Shown: one piece after another, positions 24,969 through 34,900 of the stretch | Layout of the letters: each line of letters starts with the position of its first letter | Position numbering within the stretch: the first letter of the stretch is position 1 | NCBI RefSeq assembly: GCF_002204745.1 | Contig: NZ_NIRR01000001.1 | Location: 372,001-436,000, forward strand | Source of the DNA: Hymenobacter amundsenii | GTDB taxonomy: Bacteria; Bacteroidota; Bacteroidia; Cytophagales; Hymenobacteraceae | Reading direction: 5' to 3' | DNA: 64,000 nt | The notes under the pieces: model-generated | Databases searched by the model: none | Told to the model about the DNA's origin: nothing | The model's input: the letters and a program-made list of their open reading frames with translations, nothing else | Program-made: the position numbers and the translations under genes

Positions 24969-25484
24969 ATGTCTTCCTCGCTTCACCTTCGGGCGCTGGC
25001 TGCCACGCTGCTGCTCAGCGCCGCTGGCCTTGCTGCCCACGCCCAAACGCCCCGCAACGAGGCGCCCGTTTCGGCGGCCGCCCCCACCGATCAACCGCTG
25101 GCCTTGGCCAGCACCGAAGCAGGCGCATCGTTACGCGAGTTCGACCGGCTGATTGCTCCCGCCGTAAAGCAGGCGCGCAAAACGCTGCCCCATGCTAAAA
25201 AACGGTTTCTGGCGGGCCTGCCAGCCGGGCAGGCGTTCTTCCTCACCACCCGTATTTTTGACTCCAACGGCAACTACGAGCAGGTGTTTATTCGGGTAAA
25301 GGACTGGTCGGGCACTACCGTTCAGGGGCTCATCAGCAGCGAACTGAATCTGGTGCAGCAGTACCAGGCTGGGCAGCTCATCCGCTTCCCTGAAAAGGCC
25401 ATCCTCGACTGGACCATCGCGACGCCCGACGGAGGTGAGGAAGGCAACTTTGTGGGCAAGTTTATCGATTCGCTGCAGCACTGA
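24969..25484 (+). CDS. Secreted DUF2314 protein (copy 2)
   Basis: The start at ATG 24969 gives a clean signal peptide ([17 protein letters not shown]). The 171-residue product is closer to the DUF2314 model than copy 1: [45 protein letters not shown], and [21 protein letters not shown]. The shared ending (PDGxEEGNxxGxF) shows that the two are tandem duplicates. Family members fused to other domains are often tied to ankyrin or immunity-like roles elsewhere, but nothing here supports that. Confidence 0.75.
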   Translation: MSSSLHLRALAATLLLSAAGLAAHAQTPRNEAPVSAAAPTDQPLALASTEAGASLREFDRLIAPAVKQARKTLPHAKKRFLAGLPAGQAFFLTTRIFDSNGNYEQVFIRVKDWSGTTVQGLISSELNLVQQYQAGQLIRFPEKAILDWTIATPDGGEEGNFVGKFIDSLQH

Positions 25485-25510
25485 CACTGACCGGCCGGGC
25501 GGGTTTTGCG

Positions 25511-25518
25511 TAACTTTG
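25511..25518 (+). promoter_or_regulatory. -7 promoter box of rocD
   Basis: TAACTTTG, an exact TAnnTTTG match, 30 bases before the rocD ATG at 25549, with TTTTG just upstream. Confidence 0.55.
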
Positions 25519-25548
25519 GGTATATCACTTTCTAACCCCGCCCTACTT

Positions 25549-26811
25549 ATGTCTACCACCGCCCAGCCCACCACCAACGCCACCACCCGCACCCGCAGCC
25601 AGGAAATAATGGCACTGGAAGACCAGTACGGGGCCCACAACTACCACCCGCTGCCCGTGGTGCTGAGCCGGGGCGAGGGTGTGCATCTTTGGGACGTGGA
25701 AGGCAAACATTACTTCGATTTCCTGTCGGCCTACTCGGCCGTGAACCAGGGCCACTGCCACCCCCGCATCATCGGGGCCCTTACCGAGCAGGCTCAGAAG
25801 CTCACGCTCACGAGCCGGGCCTTTTACAACGACCAGCTGGCGGGGGCCGAAAAGCAGCTCTGCGACCTGTTCCGCTACGACAAGGCCCTGCTAATGAACT
25901 CCGGAGCCGAGGCCGTGGAAACGGCCCTTAAGCTGGCCCGCAAGTGGGGTTACCAGGAGAAGGGCATTGCGCCCAACCAAGCCCGCATTCTGGTGGCCGA
26001 AAGCAACTTCCACGGCCGCACCACCGGTATCATTTCCTTCAGCACTGACCCCGACTCGACCACCGGCTTCGGCCCCTACGTGCCCGGCTACGAGGTAGTG
26101 CCCTATGACGACCTGGAGGCGCTGGCCGAAGCTTTAAAAGACCCGCACGTGTGCGCTTTCATGGTCGAGCCCATCCAGGGCGAGGCCGGCGTGATGGTGC
26201 CTTCCGAGGGCTACCTGTTCAAGGCCGCCGCCCTGTGCCGCGAGCATAACGTGCTGTTTATTGCCGACGAAATCCAGACGGGCCTCGGCCGCACTGGCCA
26301 GTTGCTAGCCGTGTGTTACGAGGGCGTCCACGCCGATATCCTGATTCTGGGCAAGGCCCTGAGCGGAGGCGTGCTGCCAGTGTCGGCGGTACTGGCCCGC
26401 GACGAAATCATGCTCACCATTCAGCCCGGCCAGCACGGCTCCACTTTCGGCGGCAACCCGATGGCCGCCGTGGTGCTGCGCGCGGCGCTTGATGTGCTGC
26501 TTGACGAGAAGCTGATTGACAACGCCCGCGTGTTGGGCGAAGTGTTCCGCGAGCGGATGCGCCAGGTGCAGGCCAAGCGCCCCGAAGTAGTGCAGCTCGT
26601 ACGCGGTAAGGGCTTGCTGAACGCCGTCGTGATCAAGCCCAGCGCCGACGGCCGCACGGCCTGGGACGTGTGCGTGAGCCTGATGGAGCGCGGCGTGCTG
26701 GCCAAGCCCACCCACGGCGACATCATCCGCTTTGCCCCCCCACTGGTCATCACCGAGGAGCAGATTCATGAGGCCTGCGACGTGATTGAAGAAGTAATTA
26801 TGGCCTTCTAA
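25549..26811 (+). CDS. rocD: Ornithine--oxo-acid transaminase
   Basis: A 420-residue class-III PLP aminotransferase converting ornithine and 2-oxoglutarate to glutamate semialdehyde and glutamate. Ornithine aminotransferase features include [38 protein letters not shown], the PLP-binding [13 protein letters not shown], the Schiff-base Lys in [10 protein letters not shown], and [10 protein letters not shown] set the start at ATG 25549, after a strong promoter box; a longer frame would run into the preceding gene. It probably serves arginine/proline metabolism. Confidence 0.94.
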   Translation: MSTTAQPTTNATTRTRSQEIMALEDQYGAHNYHPLPVVLSRGEGVHLWDVEGKHYFDFLSAYSAVNQGHCHPRIIGALTEQAQKLTLTSRAFYNDQLAGAEKQLCDLFRYDKALLMNSGAEAVETALKLARKWGYQEKGIAPNQARILVAESNFHGRTTGIISFSTDPDSTTGFGPYVPGYEVVPYDDLEALAEALKDPHVCAFMVEPIQGEAGVMVPSEGYLFKAAALCREHNVLFIADEIQTGLGRTGQLLAVCYEGVHADILILGKALSGGVLPVSAVLARDEIMLTIQPGQHGSTFGGNPMAAVVLRAALDVLLDEKLIDNARVLGEVFRERMRQVQAKRPEVVQLVRGKGLLNAVVIKPSADGRTAWDVCVSLMERGVLAKPTHGDIIRFAPPLVITEEQIHEACDVIEEVIMAF

Positions 26812-27017
26812 GTAGGGTCTGGGCCACTGGCTGGAGCTGCCCGCTAGCCAGCCTCCATATTTCCCCCGCTAAGCGGTTCGCCTTTTTGGTGAGCCATTCG
26901 GCGAGGGCAATGTGCTTTTTGCCGGTCAGCCATTACCGTCGCCGATGATTTAAAGGAACTCACAGCGTAAGGCCCGGGGTTGGGCGAGGAAGCTGGCGCG
27001 GCGGTTGGTCGCAGCGC

Positions 27018-27025
27018 TACTTTTG
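27018..27025 (+). promoter_or_regulatory. -7 promoter box of a small lipoprotein gene
   Basis: TACTTTTG matches TAnnTTTG and precedes ATG 27056 by 30 bases. Confidence 0.5.
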
Positions 27026-27055
27026 TCCTGTTACCTCCCTCCAAAACCTGTCCCG

Positions 27056-27283
27056 ATGCGTGCTCTCCGAATTCTGTTGCTCTGCGGTATTGTTGCTTCG
27101 ATGGCCAGCTGCCAGACCAGCCGTTTGGCCGTAGCAGCTCGTTCGGCCGGTTCGCTCATAACCTACCCCACCGCTGCTGCCGATTCGGCCGGCACGGTGG
27201 TACTACTCCACGACTCGCAGGGTCCCCAGGGCACGCGGGCCGTACTCTCGGCGGCGGAGGCGGTGCCGTTCCAGCAGCAGTAA
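27056..27283 (+). CDS. Small lipoprotein of unknown function
   Basis: A 75-residue protein starting at ATG 27056, with a lipoprotein signal MRALRILLLCGIVASMASC (lipobox SMASC). The mature part of about 55 residues is Ala/Ser-rich (VAARSAGSLITYP, GTVVLLHDSQG) with no domain. It has its own promoter box. The gap before it (26812-27055) holds no gene that I can support, only a weak inverted pair near 26829-26853 after rocD. Confidence 0.6.
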   Translation: MRALRILLLCGIVASMASCQTSRLAVAARSAGSLITYPTAAADSAGTVVLLHDSQGPQGTRAVLSAAEAVPFQQQ

Positions 27284-27442
27284 CCACATCGATTCGGCGC
27301 GTTTTATTTCTTGATTTTCTGTCTGCGGCGTGCTTCCCATAACTAGGAAGCCGCCGCCGCAGTGGTTTTTTAGGCAAGCGGAAGCACGCCAATTAAGGAG
27401 CGGCCGTTGCGGGTAGGTAGGGTTTGTTTCTACCTTGCCGCC

Positions 27443-27838
27443 ATGCAAGCACTTTTCCGGCTCCGTTGGTGGACCGCTGCGCTGCTGCTGGCCGGCGGCT
27501 GCCGCAGCGAGCAAGCGGCTTTTTCGTTTCGTCCGGCCCCGGCCCTCAGCAACCCGGCCCTAGTTATCGGCAACCTGGCTGCGGCTACTACGGCCCCAGC
27601 GGATACCCAGAACCCTAACCCCAAGTTGCGCAGCCGGCCCCGCCTGGGTATGGTATTTATGCAGGGCTTCGAGTACGACGAAGACAACAAGTGGGATGAT
27701 GGCAAAATCTACGACCCCGAGACTGGTAAAACCTACTCCTGCTACATCAAGATGGAGAATGCCAACACCATGGAAGTGAAAGGCTACATCGGTTTCTCGC
27801 TCATCGGTAAGTCGCAGACCTGGACGCGGGTTAAATAG
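27443..27838 (+). CDS. Lipoprotein with truncated DUF2147-like C-terminus
   Basis: ATG 27443 gives a lipoprotein signal (LRWWTAALLLAGGC). After a Pro/Ala-rich spacer, residues about 75-131 match the end of DUF2147: NKWDDGKIYDPETGKTYSCYIKM, MEVKGYIGFSLIGKSQTW. The N-terminal half of a normal DUF2147 domain is replaced by the spacer. A TACCTTGC box ends four bases before the ATG. The product is 131 residues; the function is unknown. Confidence 0.7.
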   Translation: MQALFRLRWWTAALLLAGGCRSEQAAFSFRPAPALSNPALVIGNLAAATTAPADTQNPNPKLRSRPRLGMVFMQGFEYDEDNKWDDGKIYDPETGKTYSCYIKMENANTMEVKGYIGFSLIGKSQTWTRVK

Positions 27839-27860
27839 GCAACCTGCTACTGTCGCTTCG

Positions 27861-27895
27861 GCGGGGTTTCCGGCAACGGGAACCCCGCTTTTTTT
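27861..27895 (+). terminator. Intrinsic terminator after the DUF2147-like gene
   Basis: GCGGGGTTTCC (27861-27871) and GGGAACCCCGC (27878-27888) form a near-perfect stem followed by a run of T. Confidence 0.8.
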
Positions 27896-28045
27896 GCGCG
27901 GCTCCGGCTACTCGTTAGGCTATGGCCAGCGGGTTGTTCGGCACGGCTTTGGCAGTCGGCCGCCGCCGTTGGGCCGGAAACCATTTGCTGGAGCCCTTGT
28001 TACCTCTGAAAGACCCAATCTATTTTGCTCGACCTACTTAAACGG

Positions 28046-28657
28046 ATGTTATCCGGCTCTCCTCCCGTTTCGGCCGACTGGCAGCCGCTGCACCGTTCCC
28101 CGGCGCAGGAACGGGTACGACAGCACTGGCTGAGCGAGCAGGTGTACCTGAACTGGGCCGGTCCTTACTTCAAAGCGTATCATTACCAGAAGGCTGGCCT
28201 GCCCGGAGCCCGGTTCCGGGTGCAGTTGGCCCGCAAGGAAGGCCAACGCGGAGCCGTGTTCCTCTACGACCCAAGTATGGGCCCCGGCAACTTTCAGCAT
28301 TTCTTCGATTTTATCCGCGACCGGGTGCTGGCTTTGGGTTACCAGCAGGGCGCGGCCGACCAGCGCACCATTGAGCACGAGCAGTACGCCGAATCGACCC
28401 AAAAGTATTTCCTTAAGCCCCAGCCCCACGACTGCACCGCTACCGGCCGCTGTAACCAGCGCTTCGGCAACGTGACGGTGGACTTGGTGAGTATCAATGG
28501 GCAGCCTGGCTTTATCCGGCTGGTCAACAACCCTTTCGTTGATACTATTTTTACCCCCGCCGGTACCTTCGACGAGCTGGTTGATTCTGTATTCAACTTC
28601 CCGCTGGCCCCGCCCGAGGTAGAGGCGTTGATTGGGAAGTATAAGAAAGGCGTTTAA
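28046..28657 (+). CDS. Hypothetical protein
   Basis: A 203-residue soluble protein of unknown family. I prefer ATG 28046 to an upstream TTG at 28025, because the TATTTTGC box at 28021-28028 overlaps the latter. Recognisable pieces are WAGPYFKAYHYQKAGLP, FLYDPSMGPGNFQHFFDFIRDRVL, and a pair of Cys in HDCTATGRC. There is no signal peptide or membrane segment. Its last codons (KGV stop) are inside the left arm of a 44-base inverted repeat. Confidence 0.65.
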   Translation: MLSGSPPVSADWQPLHRSPAQERVRQHWLSEQVYLNWAGPYFKAYHYQKAGLPGARFRVQLARKEGQRGAVFLYDPSMGPGNFQHFFDFIRDRVLALGYQQGAADQRTIEHEQYAESTQKYFLKPQPHDCTATGRCNQRFGNVTVDLVSINGQPGFIRLVNNPFVDTIFTPAGTFDELVDSVFNFPLAPPEVEALIGKYKKGV

Positions 28658-28754
28658 ACACGCAGATTGAGCAAGAAGAAATGGCCGCTGAATGCCCCGC
28701 TCGGGAGTTGTTCAGCGGCCATTTCTCCTTGCTCAATCTGCGTGTTTAAACGCC
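28649..28754. repeat. 44-base inverted repeat between convergent genes
   Basis: The arms 28649-28692 and 28711-28754 pair with one mismatch and an 18-base loop. The left arm includes the end of the plus-strand gene, and the right arm ends one base before the stop of the minus-strand peptidase. It probably terminates both transcripts. Confidence 0.9.
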
Positions 28755-28755
28755 C

Positions 28756-30795
28756 CTACTCTGCTCGCACGAATCTGACGCGGGCCACGGAGCCATCGGG
28801 ACTGAGCAGGCGCAAGTGGTAAAGGCCAGGGGCCAGGCTGACGGTTACCAGCACCGGGTTGGCGGCCAGCACCATTTGACGCAGCACCACGCGGCCGGTG
28901 GCATCCACGATTTCGGCTTGGGCACGGGCGCCGCTGAAATCGGCCAAACGAAGCTGGTCGTGACAGGGGTTAGGGTACACGCTGAGTTGGGCCAACGTGG
29001 CGGGCGCGGTGGTGGCCGTTATCAGCCCGCCGTCGCGCACAACGGGGTTAGCGGTATTGAGCAGCCACTGGTCGGGGTCCACTTCCACCTTGGTAACTGA
29101 ACGCGACTCGGGCACGGCGGCCGAGACTACCGGCTGGTATTGGGCCAGGCGTAGCGTACGGGTGGTACCATCGGCGAAGGTCAGGCGGTAGTCGATTTCG
29201 GTATTGAAGAAGGGCGTAACCATGGGCATGGAGGTGGTTTCGGTGTTCTTGAGGTACACCAACCCGTTGGCCTGGTTCCAGCTCACATCAAAAATTGGGT
29301 AGCCTTCGCCCCGAAACCACTGGTCGAAGAAGTACTGCAACGAGCGGCCGGCTTCGGCCTCGAAAATCCGCTGTAGGTCGCGGGTGCGGGCGGTGCGGCC
29401 GCCGTAAGTGGTTTGGTAGGTGCGCAGGGCCCGGAAGAACTTCGCATCGTCGTTGAGCAAATAGCGCAACATATGGATGACGGTCGCGCCCTTTTTATAG
29501 CTAAGCCGGGAGCTGAAAATGCGGCTGGTGCTGGTGGTATCGGTTACGAACACGCTACCGCCGGGCTGGCTCAGGGCGCTGGCATGGGCCTCGTCGAGCC
29601 AGGCGCGGGTGAAAGCGGGGGTGGAGAATTTATTGAGCGAGAGGTATTCGCCGTAGGAAGCAAAGCTCTCATTGAGCCAGATGTCTTGCCAAGCCCCGCA
29701 GGTTACGTTGTCGCCGAACCACTGATGGAACAGCTCGTGGGCCGTGAGCGTGAAGCCAAAGCTGTCTTGGGTCGTCATGGTCTGGTGCTCCATGCCGCTG
29801 CCAACCCGCTCCCCTCCGAGAGGGGCCATGCTATGACCGTACTTCTCGTCGGCGAAGGGATAGAGGCCGACCAGGTCGGAGTAGTATTCGAGGAAGCCGG
29901 GCGTGCGGTCGATGGCGACGCGGTAATCAGCGAGGGCCGCCTCGTTGTACACGTAGTTCACGATCGGGATGCGGGGGCCGCCGGCGGGGTTGGCGTAGTT
30001 CACGTACTCGACGTATGGAGCGACGGCCACAGAAATCAGGTAGTAATCGATGGGGTAGCGAGACTTCCACTCGTAGCGCACCTCGTTGCCCGGCAGCGGC
30101 ACCACCCGCCGCAGCACGCCGTTGGAGCCCACCTTATTGGAGCTGGCCGTGGTTACCCACACCTCCGACGAGTCGGCTTTATCGGTGAGCACCTGCTTGC
30201 AAGGCCACCACTCGTAGGCGTTGTAGGGCTCGGAGAGGCTCCAGGTAGTGCTCACGTTGTAAGTGGGGGCCACGCGGGTGTTGAGGGCGTTGCCGATGGC
30301 GGCCGCGTTGCTGTTGGGCGCGGTGCCACGGTAATAAATCAGGGCCCGAAACAGGGTATTCGGACTCACGGCCTGCCCCAGGCCCACCGTCACGTCGCCG
30401 GGGCCGCGGCGGGTAAGCCCCGGGCTGCGGCGCCCATCTACCACTACCGAGTCGATGGTGTAGGTGCTGTAGAGCTCGAAGGCCAGCGAGTCGAGGGCCT
30501 GGGTGCCGGTGCGGGCCTGCAGGGTTACTACTCCGCTCACGTCGCGGGTGGTGTTGGTCAGGCGCAGGTCGAGCTTGTAGTAGCGCACGTCGTAGTGGTC
30601 CATTTTCTGGCGGTGGCCGGGGCTGGCGTAGGCCGGGCGGGCCGCGCCCGGGCTGCTGTGTACCCGGGCACAGGCCTCGGCGGCCGAGCCATCGAGGTCG
30701 GCGGAAACGGCCTGGTAGGTGGGTAGCTGGGCCACGGCGGGCGGGCCGAAGGCGAGTAGGGCGGCCACAGTCAGGACAGAGAAAAACAGGCGCAT
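28756..30795 (-). CDS. Secreted M1 family metallopeptidase with type IX sorting domain
   Basis: A 679-residue zinc aminopeptidase-type enzyme. A signal peptide (residues 1-22) precedes the M1 N-terminal beta domain and the catalytic domain with the GAMEN-like GSGMEHQ (332-338) and HELFH (353-357) plus Glu376 in NESF. The final 80 residues are a type-A type IX secretion domain: LSVYPNPCHDQLRL, then IVDATGRVVLR and LAPGLYHLRL. It is therefore exported across the outer membrane and probably surface-attached. A TACCTTAA box lies upstream near 30835. Confidence 0.94.
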   Translation of the reverse strand: MRLFFSVLTVAALLAFGPPAVAQLPTYQAVSADLDGSAAEACARVHSSPGAARPAYASPGHRQKMDHYDVRYYKLDLRLTNTTRDVSGVVTLQARTGTQALDSLAFELYSTYTIDSVVVDGRRSPGLTRRGPGDVTVGLGQAVSPNTLFRALIYYRGTAPNSNAAAIGNALNTRVAPTYNVSTTWSLSEPYNAYEWWPCKQVLTDKADSSEVWVTTASSNKVGSNGVLRRVVPLPGNEVRYEWKSRYPIDYYLISVAVAPYVEYVNYANPAGGPRIPIVNYVYNEAALADYRVAIDRTPGFLEYYSDLVGLYPFADEKYGHSMAPLGGERVGSGMEHQTMTTQDSFGFTLTAHELFHQWFGDNVTCGAWQDIWLNESFASYGEYLSLNKFSTPAFTRAWLDEAHASALSQPGGSVFVTDTTSTSRIFSSRLSYKKGATVIHMLRYLLNDDAKFFRALRTYQTTYGGRTARTRDLQRIFEAEAGRSLQYFFDQWFRGEGYPIFDVSWNQANGLVYLKNTETTSMPMVTPFFNTEIDYRLTFADGTTRTLRLAQYQPVVSAAVPESRSVTKVEVDPDQWLLNTANPVVRDGGLITATTAPATLAQLSVYPNPCHDQLRLADFSGARAQAEIVDATGRVVLRQMVLAANPVLVTVSLAPGLYHLRLLSPDGSVARVRFVRAE

Positions 30796-30944
30796 AGCGG
30801 GGCAGTAGGTAAGCAGGCGGGAACTCCGCTTTAAGGTACGACGGCGGCGGCAGAAAATCGGGCAAACCGGGGGCGGTTTAGGCGGCTGGTTTCCGTATCT
30901 TGGTAGCGGTGTTCTTTTGCCGCTTGCTTCCTAACTGCTTCTGC

Positions 30945-33190
30945 ATGGCTCTTTCTACTTTCCGGTTTTTTATGCGCGGCGGCGGCCTGGTGTTGCTGCT
31001 ATGGCTGTTGGGGCTGAGCCCGGCCCGGGCTACGCACATCGTGGGCGGCGAAATGGACCTGCAGTACCTGCGCGACGACCAATACCAACTCACGCTCACG
31101 CTCTACTTCGATGCCGTGAACGGCAGCCCTGGCGCCCTCGACAACGACCTGATGGCCAGCATTTTTGAGAAGGGCAGCAACCTGCGCAAGTTCGACATCC
31201 TCCTGCCTCTCACCACCAACACGCTGGTGCAGTACACCAACCCGGCCTGCTCCTCGCCCTCGCTCATCACCCGCAAGCTCATCTATACCCGCACCATCAC
31301 GCTCACGGCCCAGAGCTACGCCAACCCCAGCGGCTACTACGCGGCCGTGGAGCGGTGCTGCCGCAACCAGGGCATCAGCAACATCGTGAACCCCGGCGGG
31401 GCGGGCCAGGCGTTTTACCTGGAGTTTCCGCCCGTGGTGCGCAACGGCCAAGCATTGCGTAACTCCACACCCCGCATCTTCCCGCCCCTCAGCGACTATG
31501 CCTGCCGGGGCGAGCTGTTTTACTACAGCTTTGGGGGCGCCGATGCCGATGGCGATTCGCTGGTTTATGATTTAGTAACACCTTACAATGGCTCCTCCAG
31601 CACGGCTGTGCCTAAGCCCGGGGTGGCCTCGGCGGCCCCTTACAATCTGGTGCAGTGGATGCCCGGCCTGAGTGCGACCAACCAGATTCCGGGCAACCCC
31701 ACGCTCAGCATCGGGCGCCAGTCGGGCCGGCTCGAAGTGCGGCCCACCCAACTCGGGCTATTCGTGTTCGGGGTGCGCTGCACCGAGTACCGCAAGGGCG
31801 TGCGGCTGGGCGAAACCCGGCGCGACTTCCAGCTCAAGGTCATCCCCTGCCCCACCAACGCCAGGCCCAAAGCCCTGCTCCAACTACCGGGCGGCGGCAA
31901 AAAACTCTACCAGCCCGGCCGCGATACGCTCCGGCTCACGCCCACCGGCAACCGTTGCGTTACGCTGGCATTCACTGACCCCGACCCTGCCTCGGCCCTT
32001 ACGTTTTCGCTGAGCCCGGTCAACTTCACCGGCCCACTGCCTACCCTGAGCGTGGTGCAGGGCACGGTGCGCACGCCCGGCCAGCCCGATACGGTGGTGT
32101 CGCAGCTCTGTTTTCCGGCCTGCCTGAACACCAAGGGCAAGGTGTACCTGCTCGATGTGATTGTGGCCGACAACGGGTGCAGCCTGCCCCAGCGCGATAC
32201 GGTGCGGGTAGCCTTCACGGCCGCACCCCTGCCCAACGGCCCGCCCCAACTGCTGAGCACGGCCGCCCTGCCCCTGCGGGCGCGGGTAGGCGACGTTATC
32301 ACGTTCGATCTAACGGCCACCGACCCCGACAACGACCCGCTCACGCTCACCATGACTGGCCGGGGCTTCGCACCCGCCAGCCTCGGGGCACCTTTGCGGT
32401 GGGCGCCAACGGCAACCAGCTGCGCGGCCGTTTCAGCTGGACCGTGGATTGCCGGGCCGTAGACAAGCCGTTGTATGAGTTCGAGTTTCGGACTGCATCT
32501 TCGTCTTGCGGCGAGGAGCAGGCCGTGAGCATCGTGGTTCCCATCCAGATTGACTACAGCAACGCGCCCCCGGCCCTGACTACCACCTTCCCGCCGCTGG
32601 TTAGCACCGACTCGGTTACGGTTATTCGACTGCCCCTGGGCGGCATTTATGAGGCTGCCCTCAGCGGCCTCGATACCGACAATGACCCGCTGGCCCTAAT
32701 GGCCGAGGGCAGGGGCTTCGAGCTGGCGGCCGCCGGCATGAGCTTCGTGCCCCGCAACGGTACGGGCACCGCCACCGCCACTTTCCGCTGGGTGGCCGAT
32801 TGCCAAGCCGTGCGCCCGGAGGCCCTGAGCGTGGTATTCACACTGCGCGAAACCACCTGCCGCCCCCAGCCCCGCCGCCGCGTTGTGCGCTTCGAGGTGA
32901 TGGCCCCCGAGGAGCGGCCGTTTCAGCCGGTCAACATCATCACGCCCAACGGCGACTCGCGCAACGATGTGTTCACGCTCGATAACACGAAAAGCAACCT
33001 GCCGCCCGACTTCTGCGACTTCCGCTTCGCCAACCTCCAGATTTTCACCCGCTGGGGCAACCGCATCTACCAAACCACCAACCGCACCTTTAGCTGGGAC
33101 GGTGGCGGCCAGCCCGCGGGGGCTTATTTCTACCTCATCGAATTCACTAATGGCAAAAAGTACCGCGGGGCCGTTACCATCGCCCGGTAA
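30945..33190 (+). pseudogene. Gliding-motility-type surface protein (type B sorting domain), frameshifted
   Basis: From ATG 30945 the frame encodes a signal peptide (LVLLLWLLGLSPARA), the family opening THIVGGEMDLQYL, and repeated Ig/PKD-like modules, then moves into the -1 frame at the GGGG run 32385-32388 and continues to 33190. The second part ends in the gliding-motility C-terminal (type B sorting) domain: NIITPNGDSRNDVF, LQIFTRWGNRIYQT, WDGGGQPAGAYFYLI. One extra G restores a continuous frame (SLGGTFAVGANG) and lines up two homologous TDxDNDPLxL modules. A TATCTTGG box lies at 30896-30903. It may be intact in the living cell if the base is a consensus error. Confidence 0.82.
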
Positions 33191-33207
33191 GTACCCGCGC
33201 TGCTAGT

Positions 33208-33290
33208 AGTAGGCAACGTCTTTTTAACCAGGAAGCTCCTAATGCCGGTTGGCGTTAGGAGCTTCCTGGTTAAAAAAGACGTTGCCTACT
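33208..33290. repeat. About 40-base inverted repeat, one-base bulge
   Basis: The arms 33208-33246 and 33251-33290 are complementary apart from one missing T and one mismatch, with loop GGTT. It lies between the convergent surface-protein gene and the oxidase gene. Confidence 0.88.
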
Positions 33291-33306
33291 GAGTGCGCAG
33301 AGCCAG

Positions 33307-33951
33307 CTAATAGAGGAACAGAAACGCCGCGAACAGGGCAATCCAGAGGCCATCGATGAAGTGCCAATAAATGGTAATTATGCGCAACTGGAGCCGGCGG
33401 TAGGGGTTGCGGATGAACACGAGGCTGCGCACGGCGTCGCGTTCGGCGTAGTGCGTGCGGAGTAGCAGCGTGAGCAGAAACAGCATGCCCCCCAGCAAGT
33501 GAGCTACGTGCAGGGCCGAAATCAGGTACACGAACGTACCGCTGGCCATGCCGTCGAAGAAGACGCCTTGCGCCATTAGTTCGCGCCAGCCCAGCACTTG
33601 CAGGCCGGCAAAAATGCTACTCAGCAGCAGCGTAGCCCCCAGGCAGCGGCGCAGCGTGGCCAGGTCGTCCTGGTCATAAAGGCGGCGGGCCTGAGAAATA
33701 ACGTAACTGCTGATGAGCAGCACAATGGTGCTCAAAGAAAAGAAGCGCGGTAGCGGATACACATTGCCGGGCAGGCCCGACCGGAGACGCGTGAAAACGT
33801 AGGCCCCCACCAGCACCGCAAACAGCACCGTAGTACCCACCAGCCCCACGTACAACAGCATGAGCATGGGCGGCACCCGCTCCATGCGCTGCAGGGAAGA
33901 AATCGGGCGGTTAGACCCCACTTTTTTGGAACGGTCGTGGTCGGAACTCAT
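33307..33951 (-). CDS. Cytochrome c oxidase subunit III-like membrane protein
   Basis: A 214-residue protein with five membrane helices. The first helix has the usual subunit III composition, and the family hallmarks SALHVAHLLGGMLFLL and ITIYWHFIDGLWIALFAAFLFLY are present (conserved His and the WHFVDxxW pattern). I chose ATG 33951; the longer frame adds an implausible N-terminus. It stands alone without subunits I or II, so it belongs to an oxidase encoded elsewhere. Confidence 0.88.
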   Translation of the reverse strand: MSSDHDRSKKVGSNRPISSLQRMERVPPMLMLLYVGLVGTTVLFAVLVGAYVFTRLRSGLPGNVYPLPRFFSLSTIVLLISSYVISQARRLYDQDDLATLRRCLGATLLLSSIFAGLQVLGWRELMAQGVFFDGMASGTFVYLISALHVAHLLGGMLFLLTLLLRTHYAERDAVRSLVFIRNPYRRLQLRIITIYWHFIDGLWIALFAAFLFLY

Positions 33952-34053
33952 GGGCGGGAAAACGGAGTAGCGTGCGTAGTAGCAAACCAATTAACCAGCC
34001 TTTAGTTCAGGCGGGTGGGCGGGCCGGAAGCGAGTGAACCCTCCGAACAAGAT

Positions 34054-34117
34054 ACGCAAAAAGCCCTGCGGGGCCGGTACGAATTTCGGGCAATTCGAGC
34101 CGGCCCCGCAGGGCTTA
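34054..34117 (-). terminator. Intrinsic terminator, 17-base perfect stem
   Basis: The arms 34061-34077 and 34100-34116 are perfect complements; on the minus strand the stem is followed by TTTTTGCG. It ends the transcript of the broken gene at 34136-34714. Confidence 0.75.
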
Positions 34118-34135
34118 GGGATGAGAAACTGAGGG

Positions 34136-34714
34136 TCAGTCTTTACGGAAAAAGGAGCCAATTTTGCCGAATACCGCATTAATAGTGATTTTCGGGCTTC
34201 GGCCCGTACCGAACGTGACGTGCGTTTTGCCTGCCACCCGCAGGTCCAGCACCAGACTCAGCTGCCGGGCCAGGTCGTGGAGTTGCTGCATGGGGTCGGG
34301 GGCGTTGGGGTTCTTGGGTTTGGGCGGGGCGTGGGGGTCCTTGGGCGGGCCGCTGGTAAGCTTATCGAAGACGCGCTGACTAGGGAAATTTACGATCAGG
34401 TAGCCCCCCGACCCCGCCACCTGAATCTCGTCGCCATCGAACGTAACGACCAGCCGCGCTCGATATCGAGGCCGCTAGCCAAGAGGATCGGGGTTGGGGC
34501 TGGCGGGGGGCAGCATGCCCGAGGGCGGGTTCTCGCCCCGGGTGCGGATGCGCAACGAGCCGTTCAACCGCCAGGTAGTGGGCGTGGCCGGGCTTTGCGG
34601 GTTGGGCACTTGGAGCTCCATCTGCTCGAAATTAAGCGCCAGCTCGACGCCGCCCGAAAGCTTGGAGAGCAGCGAGGCGGCCGTATCGGCCCAGGAGGTA
34701 GGTTGGTCAGGCAT
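34136..34714 (-). pseudogene. Hypothetical protein interrupted near its middle
   Basis: The frame from ATG 34714 (MPDQPTSWADTAASLLSKLSGGVELALNFEQMEL) meets TAG at 34475-34477, then resumes in the same frame (LVVTFDGDEIQVAGSGGYLIVNFP) to the stop at 34136. In the gap, the +1 frame reads LLASGLDIERG, which fits well between the two parts, so two indels around 34450-34485 are the simplest explanation; the second is one missing C at GGCTGG. The product would be about 190 residues, without signal peptide. The family is unknown. Confidence 0.5.
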
Positions 34715-34723
34715 GTGTAGGAA

Positions 34724-34758
34724 GTGAGAAGTGAGAAGTGAGAAGTGAGAAGTGAGAA
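34724..34758 (+). repeat. 7-base tandem repeat GTGAGAA, five copies
   Basis: Uninterrupted GTGAGAA units begin ten bases upstream of the start codon of the minus-strand gene at 34714. They are therefore in its 5-prime region, unlike the other arrays, which follow stop codons. Confidence 0.95.
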
Positions 34759-34900
34759 AGTAAACGCCACTGGCGGCCCCAAGTTACATTTTCGGGCTGG
34801 CAAGGCTTTTGCCTAACTGGGTTTACCAGCGGTAAAATCCTAAATTGTGGCGGCTGCGTATGCTGGCTTCCTTGCTGGCTTCCCTTTTTTTCTCTTTTCC

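Noticed and set aside
29413..30726. A long open frame on the plus strand opposite the M1 peptidase
   Set aside because: Its sequence is low-complexity Gly/Val/His-rich, typical of GC-rich antisense reading; the minus-strand gene has clear catalytic motifs.
32382..32393. Programmed -1 frameshifting in the surface-protein gene
   Set aside because: The direction fits, but there is no X-XXY-YYZ slippery heptamer in frame and no obvious downstream pseudoknot; five other genes show the same shift without such signals, so a lost base is simpler.
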